Positions 5,694 to 11,414 of a DNA stretch of 13,586 bases are shown piece by piece. The number at the start of each line of letters is the position of its first letter. Positions within the stretch are counted from its first letter, which is position 1. The notes beneath the pieces were generated by a model that ran no database searches, was not told the origin of the DNA, and was given only the letters and a program-made list of their open reading frames with translations. This stretch comes from JAWWBS01 sp033720815 (lineage in GTDB: Bacteria > Pseudomonadota > Gammaproteobacteria > Natronospirales > JAJUFS01). The translations under genes and the position numbers were made by a program. The stretch covers positions 1-13,586 of the forward strand of contig JAWWBT010000061.1 of assembly GCA_033720815.1 (NCBI GenBank), written 5' to 3'.

Positions 5694-6947
5694 ATGCAGA
5701 AAAAACTGATCGCATTCCTGGCGACCGCGTTCCTGGCCTTTAGCCTCGTAACCCCTGCCCATGCACAGCAGGAGGAAGAGGAAGAGACCAAGAACACGTT
5801 CATGTCGCCGGGCGTGTACAAGCGCATTTCGCGTGCCTACGAAGACATCGAAGCGGGTAATTATTCCGAAGCGGTGGAAGAGCTCGAGGACCTGATCTCG
5901 GACATCGAGGACAGCCCGTACGAGAAAGCTGTTGCCCTGCAGACCCTGGGCTATGTCTACATCAACCAGGAGAAGTGGCGCCAGGCGGCGCAGTACCTGC
6001 AGGCAGCCTATGATCTCGACGCGTTCCCGCCGGAGCCCGAGAAGCAGGTGGTCTACGCGTTGGCGCAGATCTATTCGCAGCTTGAGGAGTACGACAAGAC
6101 GATTCGCCTGATGAACCTCTGGTTCAAGGGCAAGGCCGAGAAGGATGTTCCGCCGGATGCCTACATCATCCTGGCGAATGCCTATTCTGCGAAGAACCAG
6201 TTCCAGCAGGCGTATCCGTGGGTTCGCAAGGCTGTCCAGGCCGCACCGAAACCCAAGAAAGACTGGCTGAACCTGCAGTTGGCCGTTCAGTTCGAACTGG
6301 GCAAGTTCGGTGAAGCCGCCGAAACGCTCGAGATCCTCATTGCCAATTGGCCGGACGAGGAGCGCTACTGGCAGCAGCTTTCCGGTGTGCAGCTCGAGTT
6401 GAACCGGGATGCCGCGGCACTGGCGACGCTCGCGCTTGCCTACGAAAAGGATTTCCTGGAAAAGGAAGACGAGTACCTGAACCTGGCGCGTCTCTACATG
6501 CTCAACGAAGTGCCCTACAAGGGTGCAATGGTGCTGGACAAGGCGCTTGAGGAAGGCAACGTTGAAAAGACGCAGAAGAATTACGAGCTGTTGTCACAGG
6601 CGTTGATCCAGGCTCGTGAGTACAAGGAAGGTATCGCGGCACTGGGCGAGGCGGCGGAATTTTCCGACGACGGTGAGCTCTACCTCCGCCAGGCGCAGCT
6701 ATACACTTCCATCGCAGACTGGGAAGGCGCCATGGAAGCAGCGAAACGGGCTGTGGAAAAGGGCAACATGGAGCCGAAGAAGACCGGCCAGGCATGGCTG
6801 GTGCGTGGCACCGCCGCAGCGGAAGCGAAGCAGTTCGACGCAGCTGTTGAAGCGTTCAACAAGGCTCGCGGCTACGAGGATACGCGCAAGCAGGCCACGC
6901 AGTGGCTGAGCTTTGTCCGCACGGAGCAGTCCTTCAGCCAGCGTTGA
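5694..6947 (+). CDS. Periplasmic tetratricopeptide-repeat protein, last gene of the TonB operon
   Basis: A 417-residue secreted helical-repeat protein. Residues 1-24 are a signal peptide (AHA before QQ), followed by an acidic stretch (EEEEE). From about residue 45 to the end the sequence is a run of TPR-like helix pairs, clearest at about 42-70, 80-108, 118-145, 155-182, 190-215, 258-284, 295-322 and 328-355, and ending at about 365-392. TPR proteins of this size commonly close TonB2 clusters, and are thought to scaffold partner proteins; the specific partner is unknown. ATG 5694 is preferred because it follows GGAGAGGG (5678-5685) and starts the signal peptide; the same frame is open from 5625 within tonB. 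There is no lipobox cysteine, so it should be soluble in the periplasm. A strong terminator follows 18 bases after the stop. Confidence 0.88.
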   Translation: MQKKLIAFLATAFLAFSLVTPAHAQQEEEEETKNTFMSPGVYKRISRAYEDIEAGNYSEAVEELEDLISDIEDSPYEKAVALQTLGYVYINQEKWRQAAQYLQAAYDLDAFPPEPEKQVVYALAQIYSQLEEYDKTIRLMNLWFKGKAEKDVPPDAYIILANAYSAKNQFQQAYPWVRKAVQAAPKPKKDWLNLQLAVQFELGKFGEAAETLEILIANWPDEERYWQQLSGVQLELNRDAAALATLALAYEKDFLEKEDEYLNLARLYMLNEVPYKGAMVLDKALEEGNVEKTQKNYELLSQALIQAREYKEGIAALGEAAEFSDDGELYLRQAQLYTSIADWEGAMEAAKRAVEKGNMEPKKTGQAWLVRGTAAAEAKQFDAAVEAFNKARGYEDTRKQATQWLSFVRTEQSFSQR

Positions 6948-6964
6948 TGGCTGGACCTGTGCCG

Positions 6965-6995
6965 AAAAAAGGGCGCCCTTGGGCGCCCTTTTTTT
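6965..6995. terminator. Strong bidirectional-type terminator ending the exb/tonB operon
   Basis: A-tract, GGGCGCCC (6971-6978), TT, GGGCGCCC (6981-6988), then seven T residues: a perfect stem of eight GC pairs extended by six A-T pairs. It isolates the TonB operon from xerD. Confidence 0.95.
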
Positions 6996-7009
6996 GATCC
7001 ATTTCAATG

Positions 7010-7025
7010 ATTTGGACATCCAAAT
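7010..7025. promoter_or_regulatory. Perfect palindrome overlapping the candidate -35 of xerD
   Basis: ATTTGGACATCCAAAT is an inverted repeat with seven-base arms and a two-base centre. It contains the candidate -35 TGGACA (7013-7018), the position expected for a repressor operator. I do not recognise the cognate regulator. Confidence 0.5.
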
Positions 7026-7040
7026 TCTTTACATAATAAT
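7013..7040 (+). promoter_or_regulatory. Candidate sigma-70 promoter for xerD
   Basis: TGGACA (7013-7018) and AATAAT (7035-7040), each five of six to consensus, with a 16-base spacer in a conspicuously AT-rich stretch between the TonB-operon terminator and xerD. Expected start of transcription is near 7046-7048, leaving a leader of about 115 bases to the preferred GTG start. Confidence 0.55.
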
Positions 7041-7041
7041 A

Positions 7042-7057
7042 TGTGATCATTGTCACA
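7042..7057. promoter_or_regulatory. CRP/Clp/Vfr-type binding site upstream of xerD
   Basis: TGTGATCATTGTCACA matches the core consensus TGTGA-N6-TCACA exactly in both halves. It starts two bases after the candidate -10 and overlaps the predicted transcription start, so with this promoter CRP-family binding would repress. If an unseen promoter lies further downstream, the site could instead activate. Confidence 0.5.
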
Positions 7058-7160
7058 GTGATAGTCTGAAGCGATGCCAGACTTGGGCCTTGAACGGTCA
7101 TGGGCCGAATTTCCACGAATGGTCGCACGGTGCCGCTCGGCGAGCGACAAGGAAGACAAC

Positions 7161-8099
7161 GTGAAAACCGATTTCAACGCAAAAGCAGGGCATGGCGCAG
7201 CATTGGGAAATGTCGGCACAAACGACATCGAACGTTTTCTCGACACGATGTGGATGGAGCGCGGCCTCGCTGAAAATACCCTGTCTGCATACCGAGCCGA
7301 CCTGAACGGTCTCGCCGCATGGGTAGAAGACCATTCGATGGACCTTCGAAGCCTGCGCCGTGAGCACTTGCTGGCCTTTGTTGCGTGGCGAGTAGAGCAG
7401 GGTGCCCGGCCTCGTTCAACCGCGCGGCAGCTATCCAGCATTCGTCGCTTCTATCGGTGGCTGATCCGCGAAGGCGAGATCAGTAGCGATCCGAGTGAAA
7501 ACATCGAGATGCCGAAGCTGAGCCGTCCGCTGCCGAAATCCCTGACGGAGTCGGAAGTTGAGCGGCTCCTTTCCGCGCCCGATGTGCACGATCCACTCGG
7601 TCTGCGCGATCGGGCAATGCTGGAAGTGCTTTATGCCACCGGGCTTCGCGTTTCCGAACTGGTTGCCTTGTCACTGGACCAGGTCAATCTTCGCCAGGGT
7701 GTCGTTCGCATCATGGGCAAGGGCAACCGCGAGCGACTCGTGCCGTTGGGTGACGAGGCGCAGCGTTGGCTCGAGCGTTTTTTCCAGCAGGGTCGTCCGG
7801 AGATTCTCAACCAGCGACAGACGTCGTATCTCTTCCCGACACGCCGCAGTGATTGCATGACCCGCCAGGCTTTCTGGCACATCATCAAGCGTTACGCCGA
7901 GAAAGCACAAATCAGCAAGGCGTTGTCGCCGCATACGCTGCGCCATGCCTTCGCCACGCATCTCCTGAACAATGGTGCGGACCTCCGTGTTGTCCAGATG
8001 TTGCTGGGTCATAGCGATGTTTCCACGACCCAGATCTACACTCACGTTGCTCGCGAGCGACTGAAGGACGTTCACTCCAAGCACCACCCGCGCGGCTGA
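7161..8099 (+). CDS. xerD: Site-specific tyrosine recombinase XerD
   Basis: With XerC, XerD resolves chromosome dimers at dif under FtsK control. From the preferred GTG start the protein is 312 residues (E. coli XerD is 298). The N-terminal core-binding domain (about 20-105) includes IERFLDTMWMERGLAENTL, aligning with the E. coli start region; the catalytic domain covers about 128-306. All catalytic residues are visible: Arg163 (TGLRVSEL), Lys187 (GKGNRERLVP), His258 and Arg261 (LSPHTLRHAFATH), His284 (LLGHSDVSTTQ) and nucleophile Tyr293 (IYTHVARERL). The ending VHSKHHPRG is XerD-like rather than XerC-like. GTG 7161 follows AAGGAAG (7149-7155) with five-base spacing; an in-frame ATG at 7074 would add 29 residues without family similarity and lacks a good ribosome-binding site. 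dsbC follows, as in E. coli xerD-dsbC-recJ. No dif site is seen in the window. Confidence 0.94.
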   Translation: MKTDFNAKAGHGAALGNVGTNDIERFLDTMWMERGLAENTLSAYRADLNGLAAWVEDHSMDLRSLRREHLLAFVAWRVEQGARPRSTARQLSSIRRFYRWLIREGEISSDPSENIEMPKLSRPLPKSLTESEVERLLSAPDVHDPLGLRDRAMLEVLYATGLRVSELVALSLDQVNLRQGVVRIMGKGNRERLVPLGDEAQRWLERFFQQGRPEILNQRQTSYLFPTRRSDCMTRQAFWHIIKRYAEKAQISKALSPHTLRHAFATHLLNNGADLRVVQMLLGHSDVSTTQIYTHVARERLKDVHSKHHPRG

Positions 8100-8115
8100 T
8101 CCAGGTGAACATGGC

Positions 8116-8155
8116 TTCCGCTCCGGGGCTTTGTTAGGCTCCGGCGGAACATTTT
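8116..8155 (+). terminator. Possible weak terminator or processing hairpin between xerD and dsbC
   Basis: TTCCGC (8116-8121) pairs with GCGGAA (8144-8149), and GGGGCT (8125-8130) with GGCTCC (8137-8142) allowing G-U pairs, giving a bulged hairpin followed by CATTTTC. The U-tract is only four bases, so termination is probably partial and xerD-dsbC read-through is plausible. Confidence 0.4.
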
Positions 8156-8206
8156 CACGCCGTGTGGCGTCAAATCTCCAGACCACCCTTCAAATGGCAG
8201 GACAAC

Positions 8207-8932
8207 GTGATTCGAATCATCCTTGCAACGCTACTGCTGGCACTTGCTGCGCCAGTTTCCGCCGATAACGACGAACAGGCCCGCACGAAGATAGCCGAAC
8301 GCTTCCCGGGTGCCGAAGCGGGTGACGTCGTGGCCACGCCGGTACCGGGGCTTTACGAGGTCACCATTGGCCCGGTTGTCCTGTATGTATCGAAAGATGG
8401 TCGTTACCTGCTACGCGGCAATCTTTTCGACATGAAGACCGATGAAAATCTCACCGAATCGCGTGAGGCGCGTGCGCGCGCCAAGGCGCTGGCCGAGCTG
8501 GACGACGACGACCTGATCACGTATTCACCGGACAACCCGCGCCATACGATCACGGTGTTCACTGATACCTCTTGCAGCTATTGCCGTGAGTTCCATCGCC
8601 AGATCCAGGACTACATGGATCTCGGCATCAAGGTGCGTTACGCCTTCTATCCGCGCAACGGGATGGGTGCGGCCAGCTGGAGCGTCATGCAGAAGGTGTC
8701 CTGTGCAGATGACCGCAAGGCGGCCCTGACCGCTGCGAAGCAGGGAATGAAAGTGGATGCGCAGGCATGTCGGGAGAATCACGTGATGGAGCAATGGCAG
8801 CTTGGCCGCATGCTCGGGATCCGTGGCACACCTGCGATCATGCTGGAATCGGGACAGATGATCCCCGGATACCTTCCCCCGCAGAAGCTGCTGCAGGCGT
8901 TGGAGCAGCGCCGCCAGGCTGGACGGAAATAG
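8207..8932 (+). CDS. dsbC: Periplasmic thiol:disulfide isomerase DsbC
   Basis: Disulfide isomerase that repairs wrongly paired cysteines in periplasmic proteins and is kept reduced by DsbD. The protein is 241 residues (E. coli 236 including signal). Residues 1-19 are a signal peptide (PVSA before DN), about 20-80 the N-terminal dimerisation domain (VTIGPVVLYVSKDGRYLLRGNLFDM is typical), a helical linker to about 105, then a thioredoxin-like domain. The active site is Cys123-Ser-Tyr-Cys126 (E. coli has CGYC); Cys166 and Cys188 correspond to the second, structural disulfide; Thr208-Pro209 is the cis-proline loop (RGTPAIML). GTG 8207 is chosen because it begins the signal peptide and follows AGGA (8199-8202); an in-frame GTG at 8162 would place 15 unrelated residues before it. 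A terminator shared with the convergent ferredoxin gene follows. Confidence 0.93.
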   Translation: MIRIILATLLLALAAPVSADNDEQARTKIAERFPGAEAGDVVATPVPGLYEVTIGPVVLYVSKDGRYLLRGNLFDMKTDENLTESREARARAKALAELDDDDLITYSPDNPRHTITVFTDTSCSYCREFHRQIQDYMDLGIKVRYAFYPRNGMGAASWSVMQKVSCADDRKAALTAAKQGMKVDAQACRENHVMEQWQLGRMLGIRGTPAIMLESGQMIPGYLPPQKLLQALEQRRQAGRK

Positions 8933-8954
8933 CCCCGGCCCGCTTGCAGGCCAT

Positions 8955-8982
8955 AAAAAAGCCGCCTTCGAGGCGGCTTTTC
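8955..8982. terminator. Bidirectional terminator between dsbC and the ferredoxin gene
   Basis: AAAA-GCCGCCT (8957-8967), loop TCG, AGGCGGC-TTTT (8971-8981): a perfect stem flanked by an A-tract and a T-tract, serving dsbC on the + strand and the ferredoxin gene on the - strand. Confidence 0.92.
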
Positions 8983-8989
8983 TGATTCA

Positions 8990-8997
8990 GGGGGGGG
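8990..8997. repeat. G8 homopolymer in the convergent intergenic gap
   Basis: Eight consecutive G residues, seven bases before the end of the ferredoxin gene. It is outside any coding frame, so length change would not alter a protein; it may also be a sequencing length error. Confidence 0.7.
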
Positions 8998-9003
8998 CGG
9001 GTG

Positions 9004-9327
9004 TCACCGCTCGAGGTACTGCAACTTGTCCGGCTTGCCGTCCCATTCGTCGGCATCCGGCAGGGGATCCTTCTTTTCCGTGATTACCGGCCATTCGCGC
9101 GACAGCTCCTCGTTCAGTTCGAGGAACTTCTCCTGGTCAGCCGGAAGGTCGTCTTCCGCATAGATCGCGTTCGCGGGGCACTCGGGCTCGCAAAGGGAGC
9201 AGTCGATGCACTCGTCGGGATCGATCGTCAGGAAATTGGGGCCCTCGTGAAAGCAGTCCACCGGGCAGACTTCAACGCAGTCGGTGTACTTGCACTTGAT
9301 GCAGTTGTCGGTAACCACGAACGTCAT
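9004..9327 (-). CDS. fdxA: Seven-iron ferredoxin (FdxA, [3Fe-4S][4Fe-4S])
   Basis: A 107-residue low-potential electron carrier strongly resembling Azotobacter vinelandii ferredoxin I over its full length, including the FVVTDNCIKCKYTDC start and the C-terminal extension TEKKDPLPDADEWDG. After Met removal the cysteines fall at 8, 11, 16, 20, 24, 39, 42, 45 and 49. By analogy 8, 16 and 49 hold the [3Fe-4S] cluster and 20, 39, 42 and 45 the [4Fe-4S] cluster, with 24 free. ATG at 9327 follows a good ribosome-binding site (AGGAGT on the - strand, complement at 9333-9338). It lies 64 bases downstream of the NUDIX gene in the same direction. In many gammaproteobacteria fdxA sits elsewhere (for example beside mutS). 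The redox partner is not deducible here. Confidence 0.96.
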   Translation of the reverse strand: MTFVVTDNCIKCKYTDCVEVCPVDCFHEGPNFLTIDPDECIDCSLCEPECPANAIYAEDDLPADQEKFLELNEELSREWPVITEKKDPLPDADEWDGKPDKLQYLER

Positions 9328-9391
9328 CGGAAACTCCTGATTCGTCTTCGTTTCGGCAGGTCGCGAATTCTGCCACAACTCACCCGCCGTT

Positions 9392-9934
9392 TCAGGTCCC
9401 CGCGGGCCGCCGGATGGCCGTGCTGCGCAGCGGGAACTCACCCTTGTGCCTGTCTTCCAGGTAGCTCTCTAGCGTGAAGCGGACGCTGGGAAACGCCAGC
9501 TCTTCCCAGGGAATTTCTTCCGGCAACAATAGCTCGGTTTCAAGGCTTTCCGGGCCTGGCCGATGGCCGGGGCCTTCCAGTCGCCCGAGGTACATCATGT
9601 GCACCTGCGAGATATGCGGCACGTTGATCACCGTGTAGAGGGATTCCACCCGCACGATCGCACAGGCTTCTTCCATCGTCTCGCGGGCTGCTGCTTCTTC
9701 GATGGTCTCGCCGTTTTCCATGAACCCGGCAGGCAGCGTCCAGTAGCCGAGACGGGGCTCGATGGCGCGCTTGCACAGCAGGATACGACCCTCGTGCAGG
9801 GCCAGTGCGCCCGCCACGATACGCGGATTCTGGTAATGGATGGTGTTGCAGTGGTCGCACACGTAGCGGGGCAGGTTGTCCCCCTCTGGTACGCGGAGGC
9901 TGACGTCGCGACCACACTCACTGCAATACTGCAT
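9392..9934 (-). CDS. NUDIX hydrolase with N-terminal zinc ribbon
   Basis: A 180-residue predicted nucleoside-diphosphate-linked hydrolase (ADP-ribose or NAD(H) pyrophosphatase-like; substrate not determinable). Residues 4-29 form a zinc ribbon (Cys4-x2-Cys7 and Cys26-x2-Cys29), as in NudC-related proteins, followed by YQNPRIVAGAL. The Nudix box runs from Gly70: G-x5-E76-x7-R84-E85-x2-E88-E89, so the metal-binding glutamates are intact, but the usual Gly near its end is Cys91. It lacks the extra N-terminal domain and the SQPWPFPxS signature expected of true NudC, so NAD-cap removal should not be assumed. ATG 9934 is the only start that keeps the zinc ribbon without running into the tRNA; no strong ribosome-binding site is visible. 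It sits between tRNA-Leu and the ferredoxin gene, all on the - strand, without an obvious terminator after the tRNA. Confidence 0.85.
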   Translation of the reverse strand: MQYCSECGRDVSLRVPEGDNLPRYVCDHCNTIHYQNPRIVAGALALHEGRILLCKRAIEPRLGYWTLPAGFMENGETIEEAAARETMEEACAIVRVESLYTVINVPHISQVHMMYLGRLEGPGHRPGPESLETELLLPEEIPWEELAFPSVRFTLESYLEDRHKGEFPLRSTAIRRPAGT

Positions 9935-10009
9935 GACGGTTACCGGTTCTGGCGAGCGTTCATGGTGCCAGCCGCGCTGCGAACGGTCCAGAAAGGAAGG
10001 GAGCGGGAG

Positions 10010-10094
10010 TGGTGCCCGGGGTCGGACTCGAACCGACACTCCCGAAGGAAAGGGATTTTGAATCCCTCGCGTCTACCAATTTCGCCACCCGGGC
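10010..10094 (-). tRNA. tRNA-Leu (anticodon CAA)
   Basis: An 85-base leucine tRNA that reads UUG. On the - strand the acceptor stem GCCCGGG pairs with CCCGGGC; the D-arm TGGCGAAATTGGTAGACGC is typical of class II tRNA-Leu. The anticodon stem AGGGA/TCCCT holds loop TTCAAAA (anticodon CAA), a long variable arm follows (CCTTCGGG), then the T-arm with GGTTCGAGTCC. The 3' CCA is encoded (complement at 10010-10012). Confidence 0.97.
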
Positions 10095-10107
10095 AGGGAA
10101 GGCGCAC

Positions 10108-10135
10108 AGTATAGGCGAACGATTGCCAGAGGCAA
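10108..10135 (-). promoter_or_regulatory. Promoter of tRNA-Leu(CAA)
   Basis: On the - strand TTGCCT (complement 10130-10135) and TATACT (complement 10108-10113) are separated by 16 bases, with a GC-rich discriminator after the -10 as is usual for stringently controlled stable-RNA promoters. The -35 is part of a small inverted repeat, TTGCC-AGA-GGCAA on the + strand (10123-10135). Confidence 0.7.
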
Positions 10136-10138
10136 CCT

Positions 10139-10166
10139 GGAAAATGTCGAACAATTTCGATTTTCC
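10139..10166. other. Inverted repeat between tRNA-Leu and the sigma-factor gene
   Basis: GGAAAAT (10139-10145) and ATTTTCC (10160-10166) are perfect arms, extended inward after a two-base bulge by CGAA/TTCG. It lies in the divergent promoter region, just upstream of the tRNA promoter and about 40-65 bases before the sigma-factor start. It could be an operator or a leader hairpin of the sigma gene. Confidence 0.45.
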
Positions 10167-10205
10167 GTGCGACCTTTTTGGCGCGCCACGCATCAGAAGG
10201 GATGT

Positions 10206-10772
10206 ATGAGCAGGGGATTTGCACAGGATATCGAGCCCGCGCTGTTGCGCGCTGCGAAACGCGGCGACCACGGCGCCCAGGCGGAAATCTACCGGCGCTT
10301 CGGGCCGGCGGCGTTCACGCTCGCCCGGCGCCTGGTGAAGCGGCACGACGTGGCAGAGGAATTGCTCCAGGAAGCCTTTCTCGATGTGCTGAGACGGATC
10401 GGCAGCTTCCGCGGTGAAGCCCCGCTGGGTGCCTGGATCCGTCGCATCGTGATGAACCGTTGCCTGATGTTCCTGCGGTCGTACTGGGAGCAGAACAACG
10501 AGGAATTGCCCGAAGAGGTTCACGCGGACCAGGTGCCAACGCCTGACATGCACCTGGAACAGCTCGACCTCGTGAAGATGCTCGATGCGCTGCCGGCAGT
10601 GAGCCGCGCCGTGGTCTGGCTGCACGACGTCGAGGGTTATACGCACGAGGAAATCGGCCAGATGCTCGACAAGTCGACCAGTTTTTCGAAATCCCAGCTT
10701 GCCCGCGCCTACCAGCGCCTGCGGCAGGCTGCGACGGAGGTGGAGTCATGCACGCAACAACCTGCCAGCTGA
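10206..10772 (+). CDS. ECF-type RNA polymerase sigma factor (sigma-70 family)
   Basis: A 188-residue two-domain extracytoplasmic-function sigma factor. Region 2 is at about 21-95 (DHGAQAEIYRRFGPAAFTLARRLVKRHDVAEELLQEAFLDV, FRGEAPLGAWIRRIVMNRCL), region 4 at about 122-175 (LPAVSRAVVWLHDVEGYTHEEIGQML, then SKSQLARAYQRLR as recognition helix). The usual GISEGT-like turn before the recognition helix reads DKSTSF here. ATG 10206 follows AGAAGGGA (10195-10202); the protein would bind core polymerase and direct a small regulon. Its last 25 bases overlap the start of the downstream anti-sigma gene, the classical arrangement of a sigma factor with its inhibitor. I cannot confidently mark an autoregulated ECF promoter upstream. 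Regulon and ECF subgroup are unassigned; the downstream PDZ gene suggests envelope stress (inference). Confidence 0.92.
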   Translation: MSRGFAQDIEPALLRAAKRGDHGAQAEIYRRFGPAAFTLARRLVKRHDVAEELLQEAFLDVLRRIGSFRGEAPLGAWIRRIVMNRCLMFLRSYWEQNNEELPEEVHADQVPTPDMHLEQLDLVKMLDALPAVSRAVVWLHDVEGYTHEEIGQMLDKSTSFSKSQLARAYQRLRQAATEVESCTQQPAS

Positions 10773-11389
10773 TTGCCATTCGTGACCGCGAGCCGGTGGA
10801 CGCCGGGGTGCGCGCGCATGTGGATGGCTGTGCCGAATGCCGTGATGCCCTGATGCAGTTGCGCGCGCTTCGCGATGCGCTGCGCGAGTTGCCGGATGAG
10901 ATGCCTCCCGAGCATGCCTGGCAGTCAGTCGAGAGGCGCTGGGAGGAAGAGCGCAGAATGCGCCAGCCGCTTCCGGCGCGCTGGATCGGTCTCGCGGCGT
11001 CGATTGCCCTGGTTGCCGTGCTGGCATGGCAGTTCGTGGTGCCGAACCGCGATGCGGTCCCTGTAGTGACCGACGGCGGCAGCGATATTGCAGCGATCGA
11101 ACCCGCCAGTACCGAGGCCAGCCTCGCGTCGCTGCAGCAGCGCTCGCATTACCTGGAAAACATGCTGACGGCGGTATCCGGCAGTGGCGGCCGCGTAACC
11201 AGCCTGAGCACGGCCGGAACGGTCAGCGAACTGGAAGACAGTATTGCCCTGATCGATGCACGCCTCGCTGCGGGCGATGAATATCCCCTCAACGAGAGCG
11301 AAAGACGTTACCTGTGGCAGCAGCGCATCGAATTGCTCGAATCCCTGGTAACGGTGCGCTATGCGCAGGCCAGGGCCAACAGTATCTGA
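10748..11389 (+). CDS. Membrane anti-sigma factor with zinc-binding (ZAS-type) N-domain
   Basis: A 213-residue inner-membrane regulator predicted to hold the preceding sigma factor inactive. The cytoplasmic N-terminus carries His24-x3-Cys28-x2-Cys31 (HVDGCAEC), the ZAS motif, with Cys6 or His2 as possible fourth ligand. One transmembrane helix is at about 79-98 (WIGLAASIALVAVLAWQFVV), followed by a periplasmic region of about 115 residues with helical segments (SLQQRSHYLENML, ERRYLWQQRIELLESLV). ATG 10748 has a strong ribosome-binding site (GGAGGTGGAG) inside the sigma gene, and the overlap suggests coupled, near-stoichiometric translation. Release could be by proteolysis (RseA-like) or thiol chemistry at the zinc site (RsrA-like); the transmembrane topology favours proteolysis. 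No sequence feature settles this. Confidence 0.85.
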   Translation: MHATTCQLIAIRDREPVDAGVRAHVDGCAECRDALMQLRALRDALRELPDEMPPEHAWQSVERRWEEERRMRQPLPARWIGLAASIALVAVLAWQFVVPNRDAVPVVTDGGSDIAAIEPASTEASLASLQQRSHYLENMLTAVSGSGGRVTSLSTAGTVSELEDSIALIDARLAAGDEYPLNESERRYLWQQRIELLESLVTVRYAQARANSI

Positions 11390-11414
11390 AGAATTCCCGA
11401 GAAGGAGTAGAACC

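Noticed and set aside
7074..7160. ATG 7074 as the xerD start
   Set aside because: It would add 29 residues without similarity to XerD and lacks a good ribosome-binding site, whereas GTG 7161 has AAGGAAG at proper spacing. Not excluded completely.
6913..7164. An 83-codon + strand frame bridging the TPR gene end and the xerD leader
   Set aside because: It runs through a strong terminator and the xerD promoter region and resembles no protein.
9563..10114. A 183-codon + strand frame across the NUDIX gene and tRNA-Leu
   Set aside because: It crosses a certain tRNA gene and is antisense to the NUDIX gene; the sequence shared with many database entries would be the tRNA antisense, a common false annotation.
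10096..10205. An ECF-type autoregulated promoter (for example GGCAACC or GAAC with a downstream CG-rich -10)
   Set aside because: Several weak matches are possible, but none has both elements at convincing spacing, so I did not annotate one.
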